Below are positions 34,064 to 42,346 of a DNA stretch of 64,000 bases, piece by piece. The DNA comes from Mycetocola zhujimingii (GTDB lineage Bacteria; Actinomycetota; Actinomycetes; Actinomycetales; Microbacteriaceae). The first letter of the stretch is position 1. Every line of letters begins with the position of its first letter. The position numbers were made by a program, and so were the translations under genes. The stretch covers positions 2,976,001 to 3,040,000 of the forward strand of contig NZ_CP026949.1 of the NCBI RefSeq assembly GCF_003065425.1, read 5' to 3'. The notes below the pieces were generated by a model, which was given only the letters and a program-made list of their open reading frames with translations, was not told the DNA's origin and ran no database searches.

Positions 34064-34987
34064 TCAACCGGCGGCTGGGCGAACCTTCACCGGCGAGCGG
34101 CGGCGGGTCAGCGCCACTCCGACGAGACACAGGATGCCGCCGACGATTGCAAGCGGCACCGGGAGTTCGCCGAGGAAGATGACCCCCATCAGAATGGCGA
34201 GCGGCGGCACGATGTACGTCGAGATCGTGAGCTGGCCAGCGGGCACCCGCGACAACGCGTACGCCCAGGTGCTGAACGCGATGGCGGTGGGCACGGCACC
34301 GAGGTAGACAACGCCGAGGATTGAGCTGGTCGGCGCCTGCTGCAGGTCGGCGAGAAGCTGGCCGCTGAACGGCAGACATGCGATCGTACCGATGGCGCAG
34401 CCGAGCCAGGTCACCTGGCCGGCGGGCAGTCGCTTGAGCGCGGGCTTTTGAAACAGCACACCCGCCGCGTAGGTGACGGCGGCGAGGAGCGCCCAGAGCA
34501 CCGCGATGCCGTCGATCCCGCCGTTGGCATTGCCCGCACCGACCCCGATCAGGATCACGCCGATGAAGGCAACGCCCGCGCCGATGGCGAGCCACTTCTG
34601 CAACCCTTCGCGGAGAAAAAGGCCGGCGCCCAGAGCGACAAGGATTGGCGCAAGATTGACGATCATCGCTGTCGTGCCGGCGTCAAGAGTCTCCTCGGCC
34701 GTGTTGAGCGCAATGTTGTACGCGCCGAACCAGGCGACGCCGAAACCGAGGATGAGCAGCCACTCCCGACGGGTGGGCGCCACCCATCGGCGTCCGATCA
34801 GCAGGAAGCCGAGAAGCACTGTGCCGACCACCAGTCGCAGCAGCGACATCCCGCCCGGGGTGAAGTCCGGTCCAACGCCGCGGATGACGATGAACGCGCT
34901 CGCCCATGCGACAAGCGTCACCGAAATGGCGATGAGCACGAGCGGACTCAAGCGTGTCGGGCGAATGGCTGTGGGAGGCGTGGTCAC
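34064..34987 (-). CDS. EamA/DMT family transporter
   Basis: About 307 residues with ten predicted membrane segments in two EamA repeats (around SAFIVIRGVGPDFTPGGMSLLRLVVG and AVPTAIAFSTWAYALSRVPAGQLT). The group exports amino acids and other metabolites. GTG 34987 is preferred: TACGCT lies six bases before it on the minus strand, and the longer frame to 35029 has no signal. Substrate unknown. Confidence 0.85.
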   Translation of the reverse strand: MTTPPTAIRPTRLSPLVLIAISVTLVAWASAFIVIRGVGPDFTPGGMSLLRLVVGTVLLGFLLIGRRWVAPTRREWLLILGFGVAWFGAYNIALNTAEETLDAGTTAMIVNLAPILVALGAGLFLREGLQKWLAIGAGVAFIGVILIGVGAGNANGGIDGIAVLWALLAAVTYAAGVLFQKPALKRLPAGQVTWLGCAIGTIACLPFSGQLLADLQQAPTSSILGVVYLGAVPTAIAFSTWAYALSRVPAGQLTISTYIVPPLAILMGVIFLGELPVPLAIVGGILCLVGVALTRRRSPVKVRPAAG

Positions 34988-35179
34988 GCCCCCAGCGTAG
35001 GTGCGGGGGTCGGGGCGCGCAGCCGCCACAGGAAGATCTGGCAGAGACCCGTCGGAGGTTGGCCGAGTCCGGGACCGAGCGATGCGTCACCCAAGGTCGA
35101 CGCTGGCACGCCACCCCTGTCCGAGGCCGACCCTGTTGCGGGTCTACCCGAGCCGATGCCGTTCTGCCACGCTGACGCG

Positions 35180-36094
35180 ATGACCTCGCTGTTCCCCGAT
35201 GAATCCATCGCCCTTGGACCCGCAGCGCATCCTCGCATCACCGAGACGAAGCCAGAGGCGGCCGTAGGGCCGGCGGCGAGTACCCCGGACCTCCGGCACC
35301 GCGCACCTGCGCAGTCACTCATTCTCGAACTCGCGGAGCGACGTGCGACCGCAGCGACCACCGGTCCGCCCAAGCGAGGCCGGAAACGCCCGCCGATCAC
35401 CGAGGACGAACGATCCTGGTTTCTTGGCGCCCTCGGCGAGCGCAAGGTAGCCGCTCTTCTCAGCGCGCTCGGCCCGGAGTTCACCGTGCTTCATTCCGTC
35501 CCCGTTGGCAAAGGCGACAGTGACATCGATCACGTCGTGATCGGGCCGAGTGGGGTCTTCACCATCAACACGAAGAACCACACAGGTAAGAAGGTCTGGG
35601 TCGGCGGGCGCGCCATGCTCATCAATGGCCATAAGGTCCCGCACATCCGAAACGCAGCGTTCGAAGCGCGCCGCGCTGGAAAGCTCCTCTCCGCCGCATC
35701 CGGTCTCACTGTTCCTGTCACCGCGGTTATCGTCGTGGTGAATGTTGCGTCGCTCACCATCCGCCACGAGCCCGAAGCGGACGGAGTCCGTCTGCTCGTG
35801 ATTCGCGATTCTCAGCTGCTCGGTGCCGTTGCGACCCGTCCGGAGTTCAGTGCCGCGCAAGTCCAGCAAATCGTGGATGCGGCCATCCAGCCGAAGACGT
35901 GGCACAAGTCACCGGTCGATGATGGCGACATGTCTGAACACCTTGCTGCATTCGACGGCCTGGTGGAGGACTTCACGCGCCGTGAGAAATCCTTGAGTCG
36001 ACGAAAACTGCTGTGGAGACTGGCCGCAGCTTTCATGCCCTTCGTGGCGATCTATGCGGGTCTCAACCTCCTGCTCAACGTCCTCGCGGGCTAG
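35180..36094 (+). CDS. NERD-domain protein with C-terminal membrane anchor
   Basis: A 304-residue protein. Residues about 85-200 form a nuclease-related (NERD) domain: GERKVAALLSALGPEFTVLHSV, SDIDHVVIGPSGVFTINTKNHTGKKVWV, where D and the NTK(N) strand correspond to the restriction-like D...(E/N)xK core; Glu is replaced by Asn, so nuclease activity is doubtful. A single membrane helix ends the protein (FMPFVAIYAGLNLLLNVL). ATG 35180 follows CACGCT at six bases. Function is unknown. Confidence 0.8.
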   Translation: MTSLFPDESIALGPAAHPRITETKPEAAVGPAASTPDLRHRAPAQSLILELAERRATAATTGPPKRGRKRPPITEDERSWFLGALGERKVAALLSALGPEFTVLHSVPVGKGDSDIDHVVIGPSGVFTINTKNHTGKKVWVGGRAMLINGHKVPHIRNAAFEARRAGKLLSAASGLTVPVTAVIVVVNVASLTIRHEPEADGVRLLVIRDSQLLGAVATRPEFSAAQVQQIVDAAIQPKTWHKSPVDDGDMSEHLAAFDGLVEDFTRREKSLSRRKLLWRLAAAFMPFVAIYAGLNLLLNVLAG

Positions 36095-36152
36095 CCAGCC
36101 GCTGATCGGTCCGACAGTACGTCGACCTCACTCCGAGACGCCGGTCCCGGGC

Positions 36153-36686
36153 CTACCGCCGGCCCCACCCGGTGAGATCGAGCAGCCGAGTGGCAACCTC
36201 CGGAGCCGTAAGACCGTCCGTGTCGATTCGGTAGACATCAGCGGACGCTTCGGCATCGAGTCGCAGCGCGGCTGCGGCGCTCCGCTCGAGGTGTCGACTC
36301 AGCGAGTCGCCCTGCTCCCGCATCCCCAACCGGACCTCGACCGACCCGGTGCCCGCCCGCAACAGCACACCGGTGGCGTCAACGTCTCCCCCGAGCGCTG
36401 CGCTCAGCTGCGGCAGCTGGAGCACGGAGACCGTGTTCGTGTAGATCAGCCGCCGGTAACCGAGGGCACGGTAGTTGGCCCACATTGCGCCGAGGTTGGC
36501 CTCGGCGAGCTGGGCATCGGGATGGGTTCGCCACGCTTCGGGGTGCGCGAGGTCGAGGTTATCGCCCTCGATCAGCGCGTGCTGGATGTCACGCTCAACC
36601 AGCAGGTCGTGGAGCGCCAGGGCCACCGTCGACTTGCCGACACCCGAGCGACCGCCGAGAAAGAGAGCAAAGGTGGGTGACGTCAT
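36153..36686 (-). CDS. P-loop kinase-like ATP-binding protein
   Basis: A 177-residue P-loop protein of the adenylyl-sulfate/gluconate-kinase-like size. Walker A GGRSGVGKST is at residues 11-20; EGDNLDLAHPEAW and the later RLGMREQGDSLSRHLERSA fit the substrate and lid segments of small-molecule kinases that handle uridine- or shikimate-like substrates. ATG 36686 is chosen because it begins the P-loop domain properly; the longer frame is antisense to the dehalogenase-like gene. Substrate unknown. Confidence 0.7.
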   Translation of the reverse strand: MTSPTFALFLGGRSGVGKSTVALALHDLLVERDIQHALIEGDNLDLAHPEAWRTHPDAQLAEANLGAMWANYRALGYRRLIYTNTVSVLQLPQLSAALGGDVDATGVLLRAGTGSVEVRLGMREQGDSLSRHLERSAAAALRLDAEASADVYRIDTDGLTAPEVATRLLDLTGWGRR

Positions 36687-36711
36687 CCGTGAATGATGGC
36701 AGCAGTCGCGG

Positions 36712-37590
36712 TCAGCGCGCGAGCAACTCGCGCAATGCGGCGATGATCTCGGCCGGCGCCTCTTCGGGCATGAAGTGGCCCGCCGACAGGGTGCGGTGCT
36801 CGAGGTCCGGCGCCCATGCTTGCCACAGTCCGGCGGCGTCATAGCCCAGGGCAGTGCCCCAGTCCTGCTGGATGGCGGTCACCGGCATGGCGAGGGTGTG
36901 CCCGGATGCCCGGTCCGCTTGGTCGTGCAGCACGTCGATTCCAGCGGATGCCCGGTAGTCGGCGACGATCGACGGCACGGCCTCACGGGAGGCACGAAGG
37001 TACTCGGCGCGGTACTCGGCCGGGATTGCGTCGGGTGTGGAGACCCAGTCGTCGATGAACGACGCGAAGAAGGTGTCGGCAACCGCCGAGATCATCGGTT
37101 CGGCCACGCCTACCGGCTGCGCCATGAGGTAGAGGTGCCAGGCCACCTTTGCGTCGACTCCGTGCAGGATGTCCCACATATCGAGGGTCGGCAGCACATC
37201 GAGTGTCAGAAGGTGGGTCACGACCCCGGGGTGGTCGAGACCCGCTCGGATCGCGACGAGTGCTCCACGGTCATGCCCGGCGAGAGTGAACGTCGCGTGG
37301 CCGAGAACGCGCGCGACCTCGACGACATCCGCCGCCATCGTTCGCTTGGAGTAGGTGTCTTCGTCGACTTCGGCCGGCTTGTCGCTCGCGCCGTAGCCAC
37401 GAAGGTCAGGGCAGATCACCGTGTGATCCATCGCGAGGTCAGCGGCGACGTGTCGCCACATCACGTGCGTCTGCGGAAAACCGTGGAGGAGCACAACGGC
37501 GGGGCCCGAACCGGCCACCGCGACGTTGAGTTCGACGCCGTCCGCGGTCGGGATCCGGTGGTAGTCAAAGCCGGGGAGTGAGAGTGTCAT
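36712..37590 (-). CDS. Alpha/beta hydrolase, haloacetate dehalogenase-like
   Basis: A 292-residue hydrolase. VVLLHGFPQTHVMWRHVA, CPDLRGYGASDKP and the nucleophile elbow GHDRG (Asp nucleophile) are those of fluoroacetate/haloacetate dehalogenases and related epoxide hydrolases; SAGHFMPEE supplies the histidine. Asp rather than Ser as nucleophile distinguishes it from esterases. AAGGA lies before ATG 37590. It is divergent from the AfsR-like regulator at 37682. Confidence 0.82.
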   Translation of the reverse strand: MTLSLPGFDYHRIPTADGVELNVAVAGSGPAVVLLHGFPQTHVMWRHVAADLAMDHTVICPDLRGYGASDKPAEVDEDTYSKRTMAADVVEVARVLGHATFTLAGHDRGALVAIRAGLDHPGVVTHLLTLDVLPTLDMWDILHGVDAKVAWHLYLMAQPVGVAEPMISAVADTFFASFIDDWVSTPDAIPAEYRAEYLRASREAVPSIVADYRASAGIDVLHDQADRASGHTLAMPVTAIQQDWGTALGYDAAGLWQAWAPDLEHRTLSAGHFMPEEAPAEIIAALRELLAR

Positions 37591-37669
37591 GGCACGTCCT
37601 TCTGATTGGTGACGGTTCTACGATGAGCCGTCCCGATCAGCGCTCGATCAGCCGCCGTCAGGGATGGCA

Positions 37670-37675
37670 TAGAGT
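37670..37675 (+). promoter_or_regulatory. -10 box (TAGAGT) of the AfsR-like regulator
   Basis: TAGAGT, six bases, GTG 37682, with no ribosome-binding site: a leaderless promoter layout. Confidence 0.55.
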
Positions 37676-37681
37676 GACCGG

Positions 37682-39574
37682 GTGAGTGAGCCGCGCATCA
37701 GTGTCTTCGGACCGGTGGCGGCCGAGATCGACGGCACCCCGCTCCGACTGTCCAAGTCGCGGCACCGCGAGATTCTCGGCATCTTCATCACCGCACGCGG
37801 TCACAGCGTGTCGACGGCCGCGATCATCGACGACCTATGGGATGAGCCGGGCACGAACGCGGTGGGCGCCGTCCGCACCTTTATCGGTGAGCTGCGCCAG
37901 TTGCTCGAACCGCAGCGCCAGCCACGAACCGCGCCGCGTGTGCTCGTAACCGTCGGCGATGGTTACGCGCTCCGGTTGAGCCCCGAATCCGTCGACGTCT
38001 GGCGGGCAGAGCGTGCCATGGCCGAGGCGGCAACTGCCGAACCCCAGCGGGCCGACGCGCTGCTGACGCACGCGCTGCAGGAATGGCACGACGAACCGTT
38101 CGCGGAGTTCGCGTCCCGACCGTGGGCACAGGCCGAACGGGCACGGCTCTCCGCTCTCCGCGCCGACGCGGTCGAGCGGCTGGGCGACGCCCGCCTTGCT
38201 CTCGGTCGCGCTGAGGAGGTGGTCCGCCTCCTCGATTCGCATGTCGTCGCCTACCCCTGGCGTGAGGCCGGCTGGCGGATGCTTGCCCTCGCCCTCTATC
38301 GGACCGAGCGTCAGGCTGAAGCGCTGGCCACCATCCGGCGAGCGCGCGAGCATCTGGCCGATGGCCTGGGTCTCGACCCTGGAGCGTCGCTCGCCACCCT
38401 CGAGCGGCAGATCCTGCGCAACGATCCGGCCCTGGAACTGCCCGACCGCAACCGGTCCCTGCTGTTGCGCACGGCATCCGCCCACTCACGAACCGGCAGC
38501 CGCGCCCAGCTCGAGAGCGCGAGCACCCTGCTGCCAGGACTGGCGGTTTCGGGCGGGCTCGATGTCGCCGCGCAGGAGCGCATGGCGGCCATTGCGGCGG
38601 CGGAACAGTTCGGCGACTCCGACCTGACCGCCCGAATCGTGGGAGGGTACGACGTTCCGGGCAGCTGGACCCGGTCCGATGACCCTGCGCAATCGGCGCT
38701 GATCGTCGAGGCGGCATTGCGGATGCTTTCACAGCTGCCGGAAAGCGCGTCAGGTCGATCACGCGCGCGGCTGCTCGCAACCGTGGCGATGGAGTCGCGC
38801 GGAACCGCCGACCGGGGTGCCGAGGCGCGCGAAGCCGAACGACTCGCCCGGCGAATCGGTGACCCCTCCCTGCTGTGTTTTGCCCTCGCCGCCCGCTACA
38901 TGCAGAGCTTCGAGACGGCCGGTCTCGCGGGTGTGCGCGAGCGCATCGGCGCGGAGATCATCGAGATCGCGCGCGACGCCGAGCTGCCGACGTTCGAGAT
39001 CCACGGGCGCATCATCCGCATGCAGGCGCTGTGCGCCCTCAACGACCTGAGCGCCGCATCGGCGGAAGCTCGGGCGATCGACACCCTTGCCGCCCGTCAT
39101 GAGCGCCCGCTGGCGAGGGTCTTTCCGGCGTGGTTCCGGTGGACCTTCGCCGCGGCATCCGAGTTGCCGCCCTCCGGCGAGGAGATGCCCGGTTTCTCCC
39201 GCGGGCTCCCGGCACTGGCCGCTGTGACCGCGGTGCTGCGGCGCGATCGGTCTGCCAGCGAGCTTCCCGACGGTGATTTCGGTCCGTACGAACCCTGGAT
39301 TCGGCCCCTCCTGCTCGCGAGAGCTGGGCAGCAAGCCGAGGCCGCAACCGCTCTCGATGCCGTGCCGGACCCGCCACTCGATTTGATGCTCGAGGTGTCG
39401 TGGTCGCTGGTGGGGCTGGCCGCAATCGAGGTCGGGCATGCCCCCGCGGCCGAGCGCGCCCACAGCGCGCTGCTTCCGGCGGCGAACGAGCACGCCGCTG
39501 GCAGCGGAGTGGTCAGTCTCGGACCGGTCGCGGACATCCTCGGTGAGCTCTCGGCGATGCTCCGCTCCGCCTGA
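37682..39574 (+). CDS. BTAD/SARP-type (AfsR-like) transcriptional regulator
   Basis: A 630-residue regulator. Residues about 1-95 form an OmpR-like winged helix (ISVFGPVAAEIDGTPLRL, STAAIIDDLWDE, YALRL), residues about 100-245 a bacterial transcriptional activation domain (DVWRAERAMAEA, REAGWRMLALALYRTERQAEALATIRRAREHLADGLGLDPG), and the rest is a TPR-like helical region. The NB-ARC ATPase of AfsR is absent. Such proteins activate specialised-metabolism or catabolic genes. It is divergent from the dehalogenase-like gene, a likely target. Confidence 0.88.
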   Translation: MSEPRISVFGPVAAEIDGTPLRLSKSRHREILGIFITARGHSVSTAAIIDDLWDEPGTNAVGAVRTFIGELRQLLEPQRQPRTAPRVLVTVGDGYALRLSPESVDVWRAERAMAEAATAEPQRADALLTHALQEWHDEPFAEFASRPWAQAERARLSALRADAVERLGDARLALGRAEEVVRLLDSHVVAYPWREAGWRMLALALYRTERQAEALATIRRAREHLADGLGLDPGASLATLERQILRNDPALELPDRNRSLLLRTASAHSRTGSRAQLESASTLLPGLAVSGGLDVAAQERMAAIAAAEQFGDSDLTARIVGGYDVPGSWTRSDDPAQSALIVEAALRMLSQLPESASGRSRARLLATVAMESRGTADRGAEAREAERLARRIGDPSLLCFALAARYMQSFETAGLAGVRERIGAEIIEIARDAELPTFEIHGRIIRMQALCALNDLSAASAEARAIDTLAARHERPLARVFPAWFRWTFAAASELPPSGEEMPGFSRGLPALAAVTAVLRRDRSASELPDGDFGPYEPWIRPLLLARAGQQAEAATALDAVPDPPLDLMLEVSWSLVGLAAIEVGHAPAAERAHSALLPAANEHAAGSGVVSLGPVADILGELSAMLRSA

Positions 39575-39614
39575 GGCGACAGGAATGAGCCTTGGACCTG
39601 ACCTGCCTATTGCG

Positions 39615-39632
39615 CTTAGCTTAAAAGCTAAG
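39615..39632. promoter_or_regulatory. Palindromic operator of the hydrolase/TetR operon
   Basis: CTTAGCTTAAAAGCTAAG has eight-base arms around AA and lies 12 bases before the hydrolase start. A second imperfect dyad, GTAG/CTAC, follows at 39632-39644. The TetR gene in the same operon is the probable ligand. Confidence 0.7.
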
Positions 39633-39644
39633 TAGTTTAGCTAC

Positions 39645-40463
39645 ATGACACATCAACTCATAACGCGCTTCCTCCAGCGCGGCACTCAGGGGAGGATTGC
39701 CTACGACGTTCGGGGCAACGGGCCGCGGGTCATACTCGTACCCGGCATGGGCGAGCTTCGATCCACCTACCGGTTCCTAGCCCCCGCACTCACCGACGCG
39801 GGCTACACGGTTGTCACCACAGACCTGCGTGGGCACGGCGAGAGCGACGCGTCATTCTCGAGTTACGGTGACGTCGACACGGCCGGTGACATCGCCGCCC
39901 TGCTTCGCGAACTCGGTCCGGCAATCGTTGTCGGCAGCTCGATGGCGGCGGGTGCCGCGGTCATCGTGGCGGCGGAGCATCCTGAGCTCGTCAACGGCCT
40001 CGTGCTGATTGGCCCGTTCGTGCGGCAACCGGTCGCCAACCCGCTGCAGACTCTCCTCTTCCGGCTCCTGATGGCCCGCCCGTGGGCAGCGGCGGCATGG
40101 AAGGCATACATGCCCACCCTCTACGCCGGTGCCAAGCCGTCGGACTTCGCCGAATACCAGCGCACGGCAATCGCGAGCATCAAGCGCCCAGGCTACGCAC
40201 GCGCGTTCAGCCTCACCACCCGCACCGACCACGTGCGCGCTGGCAAGAGTCTCGCGGCGGTGTCGACGCCAACCCTGGTTGTCATGGGCGAGAAGGACCC
40301 GGACTTTAAGAACCCACGGGTCGAAGCGGAGTGGATCGCGCACACGTTGAAGGGAACGTCCGTTATGGTTCCCGAAGCCGGTCACTACCCGCACTCGCAG
40401 CAGCCCGACCTGGTTTCGGCCAGCATCCTGGACTTCCTCCGGACGGTGACCACCCGTGCCTAG
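39645..40463 (+). CDS. Alpha/beta hydrolase co-transcribed with a TetR regulator
   Basis: A 272-residue serine hydrolase. VILVPGMGELRSTYRFLAPAL, TTDLRGHGESD, the elbow VGSSMAAGAA (Ser nucleophile), MGEKDPDFK and AGHYPH give the complete alpha/beta hydrolase set. It precedes and overlaps the TetR gene by eight bases, and the operator palindrome lies just upstream, so it is inducible and probably hydrolyses an ester or lactone related to the TetR ligand. Confidence 0.85.
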   Translation: MTHQLITRFLQRGTQGRIAYDVRGNGPRVILVPGMGELRSTYRFLAPALTDAGYTVVTTDLRGHGESDASFSSYGDVDTAGDIAALLRELGPAIVVGSSMAAGAAVIVAAEHPELVNGLVLIGPFVRQPVANPLQTLLFRLLMARPWAAAAWKAYMPTLYAGAKPSDFAEYQRTAIASIKRPGYARAFSLTTRTDHVRAGKSLAAVSTPTLVVMGEKDPDFKNPRVEAEWIAHTLKGTSVMVPEAGHYPHSQQPDLVSASILDFLRTVTTRA

Positions 40464-41028
40464 GGCTGGACTGGATGAGGCCACGGTCATCGACCGTGCC
40501 GCCCAGATCATCGATGACCCTGCAGCCGACGGCCTGAATCTCGCCGTCCTGGCCGAGAGTCTCGGCGTGCGGGCACCTTCCCTCTACAAACACGTCGACG
40601 GGATGCCCGGTCTCTACCGGGGCATCACGTTGCGCGCGAAGACGGATCTCGCGCGCGCGCTCGGGCAGGCTGCGATCGGACGCTCACGGGACGACGCCAT
40701 CCGGGCGCTCTCCCTCGCCTACCGGAAATGGGCGGTTGAGCATCCCGGGCAGTACCCGCTGACGGTGCGATCGGCGCCAGCGTCCGAGGATCCGGAAGAT
40801 TCGCGCGTGTCGTCGGTTCTCGTTGAGGTGATCTACGACGTCCTTGCCGGTTACGACCTCCAAGGAGACGATGCGGTGGATGCCACCCGGTTCCTTCGGT
40901 CGGCACTCCACGGTTTCGTCGACCTCGAAACGCGGGGCGGTTTCCAGCTGCCGGTAGACAAGGAGCGGAGTTTTGCTCGGCTCGTTGAGAGCGTCGTTAC
41001 GGCGCTGGCCTCCTGGTCGGACGCGTAA
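40456..41028 (+). CDS. TetR/AcrR family transcriptional regulator
   Basis: A 190-residue repressor: N-terminal helix-turn-helix (ATVIDRAAQIIDDPAADGLNLAVLAESLGVRAPSLYKHVDG) and a C-terminal domain of the WHG type (FLRSALHGFVDLETRGGF). GTG 40456 overlaps the hydrolase by eight bases, so they form one operon controlled by the palindrome at 39615. The ligand is unknown. Confidence 0.88.
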   Translation: MPRAGLDEATVIDRAAQIIDDPAADGLNLAVLAESLGVRAPSLYKHVDGMPGLYRGITLRAKTDLARALGQAAIGRSRDDAIRALSLAYRKWAVEHPGQYPLTVRSAPASEDPEDSRVSSVLVEVIYDVLAGYDLQGDDAVDATRFLRSALHGFVDLETRGGFQLPVDKERSFARLVESVVTALASWSDA

Positions 41029-41058
41029 GCGCCCGCCGAGTCGCGCCTTGCCGACGCG

Positions 41059-41113
41059 ACCGGCGGCATCCGCTCGTCACATCGTAACCGGCGGCATCCG
41101 CTCGTCACATCGT
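41059..41113. repeat. Tandem duplication of 27 bases at the 3' end of the oxidoreductase gene
   Basis: The 27-base unit at 41059-41085 is repeated exactly at 41087-41113, one base apart. The second copy contains the stop codon and last codons of the oxidoreductase gene ending at 41105, so the first copy is a duplicate of that gene end placed downstream. Confidence 0.75.
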
Positions 41114-42094
41114 GAGCAGGATCTTGCCCGTGTGCCGGCCCGAATCGAAGTGCTCGTGGGCCTCCGCGACCCGGTCGAGCGGGTAGCGCGCCTCGACGGC
41201 GGTGCGCACGGTGCCCGTCTCAACGAGCGGCCAGACGTGCGCGGCGACCTCGGCGACGACCCGCGCCTTCTCCTCGATCGGCCGGGAACGGAGGGTCGTG
41301 CCAGCGACGCTCGCGCGGCGTGACATCAGCAGGCCAAGGTCGAGTTCGGCCTTCGCTCCACCCTGCAACCCGATTACGACCAGGCGCCCGCCGAACGCGA
41401 GCGCGCGCACGTTGCGGTCGAGGTATTTCGCGCCAACGACGTCAAGAATAACGTCGGCTCCGTGCCCGCCGGAGATGTCCAGCATCCGCCGGGCGAAGTC
41501 CTCATCGCGGTAGTTGATGCCCGCTTCGGCACCGAAGGTACGGCAATAGGCGAGCTTTTCGGCGCTGCCGGCGGTGACCACCGGCCGGGCGCCGAACGCT
41601 GCGACCAACTGGGTCGCCATCGTCCCGATGCCACCGGCACCGCCGTGAATCAGCACCCAGTCACCCGCCGTGACGTGCGCAGTCATGAAGAGGTTCGACC
41701 AGACGGTGCACGCCACCTCGGGCAGTGCTGCAGCGTCGACGAGCGGGATCGCAGCGGGCACCGGCAGCACCTGGCCGGCGGGCACCGCCACATACTCGGC
41801 GTAGCCACCCCCGGCGAGTAGGGCACAGACCTCGGCGCCGACCCCGAACGCGTCAACGCCGTCACCGAGTTCGGCGATCGTTCCGCTGACCTCAAGGCCC
41901 GGGATAACGGATGCCCCTGGCGGCGGCGGATAGACGCCACGTCGCTGCTGCACGTCGGCACGATTGAGCCCGGCGGCTGCAACGCGAATGAGCACCTCAC
42001 CCGGCCCGGCGACCGGGCGTGGACGGTCGACGACGCGGATCACCTCGGGTCCGCCTGCGCCCTGGTACTCGACGGCTTTCATCAGTTCCGGCAT
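41105..42094 (-). CDS. NAD(P)H quinone oxidoreductase, zinc-independent MDR family
   Basis: A 329-residue medium-chain reductase of the quinone oxidoreductase/TP53I3-like group. LIRVAAAGLNRADVQQRRGVYPPPPGA, GLEVSGTIAELG and the nucleotide fold VLIHGGAGGIGTMA are typical; no zinc cysteines are present. It reduces quinones or enals with NADPH. ATG 42094 has GGGAG upstream; the longer frame is rejected. Its end is duplicated just downstream. Confidence 0.9.
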   Translation of the reverse strand: MPELMKAVEYQGAGGPEVIRVVDRPRPVAGPGEVLIRVAAAGLNRADVQQRRGVYPPPPGASVIPGLEVSGTIAELGDGVDAFGVGAEVCALLAGGGYAEYVAVPAGQVLPVPAAIPLVDAAALPEVACTVWSNLFMTAHVTAGDWVLIHGGAGGIGTMATQLVAAFGARPVVTAGSAEKLAYCRTFGAEAGINYRDEDFARRMLDISGGHGADVILDVVGAKYLDRNVRALAFGGRLVVIGLQGGAKAELDLGLLMSRRASVAGTTLRSRPIEEKARVVAEVAAHVWPLVETGTVRTAVEARYPLDRVAEAHEHFDSGRHTGKILLTM

Positions 42095-42346
42095 GGCTGC
42101 TCCCGTTCGTGTGTGCGCACGTTGGGCCCTCGCCACCCGGCGAGCGCTCTCTCCATCGTGTCACGCGGGCCGCCGGCATCGGACAGGCCAACCGCCTCTG
42201 TCGCGCGGCGATCGGAGCCGAGCACAGTTGGGTCGGGGCCGAAGCTGAGCCCCCGAGACCCGCCGTCAGTGCCGAGACGTTTGTCCCGGCATCCGCGACC
42301 GTCAACGCACCACCCCCACACGACCTGACCAACGCGAAAGCCGAGC

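Noticed and set aside
34448-35179. Upstream extension of the NERD-domain gene
   Set aside because: The extension is antisense to the DMT transporter; the leaderless signal marks ATG 35180 as the start.
35180-36094. NERD gene as part of a defence system
   Set aside because: The acidic nuclease residue appears replaced and no defence genes are adjacent.
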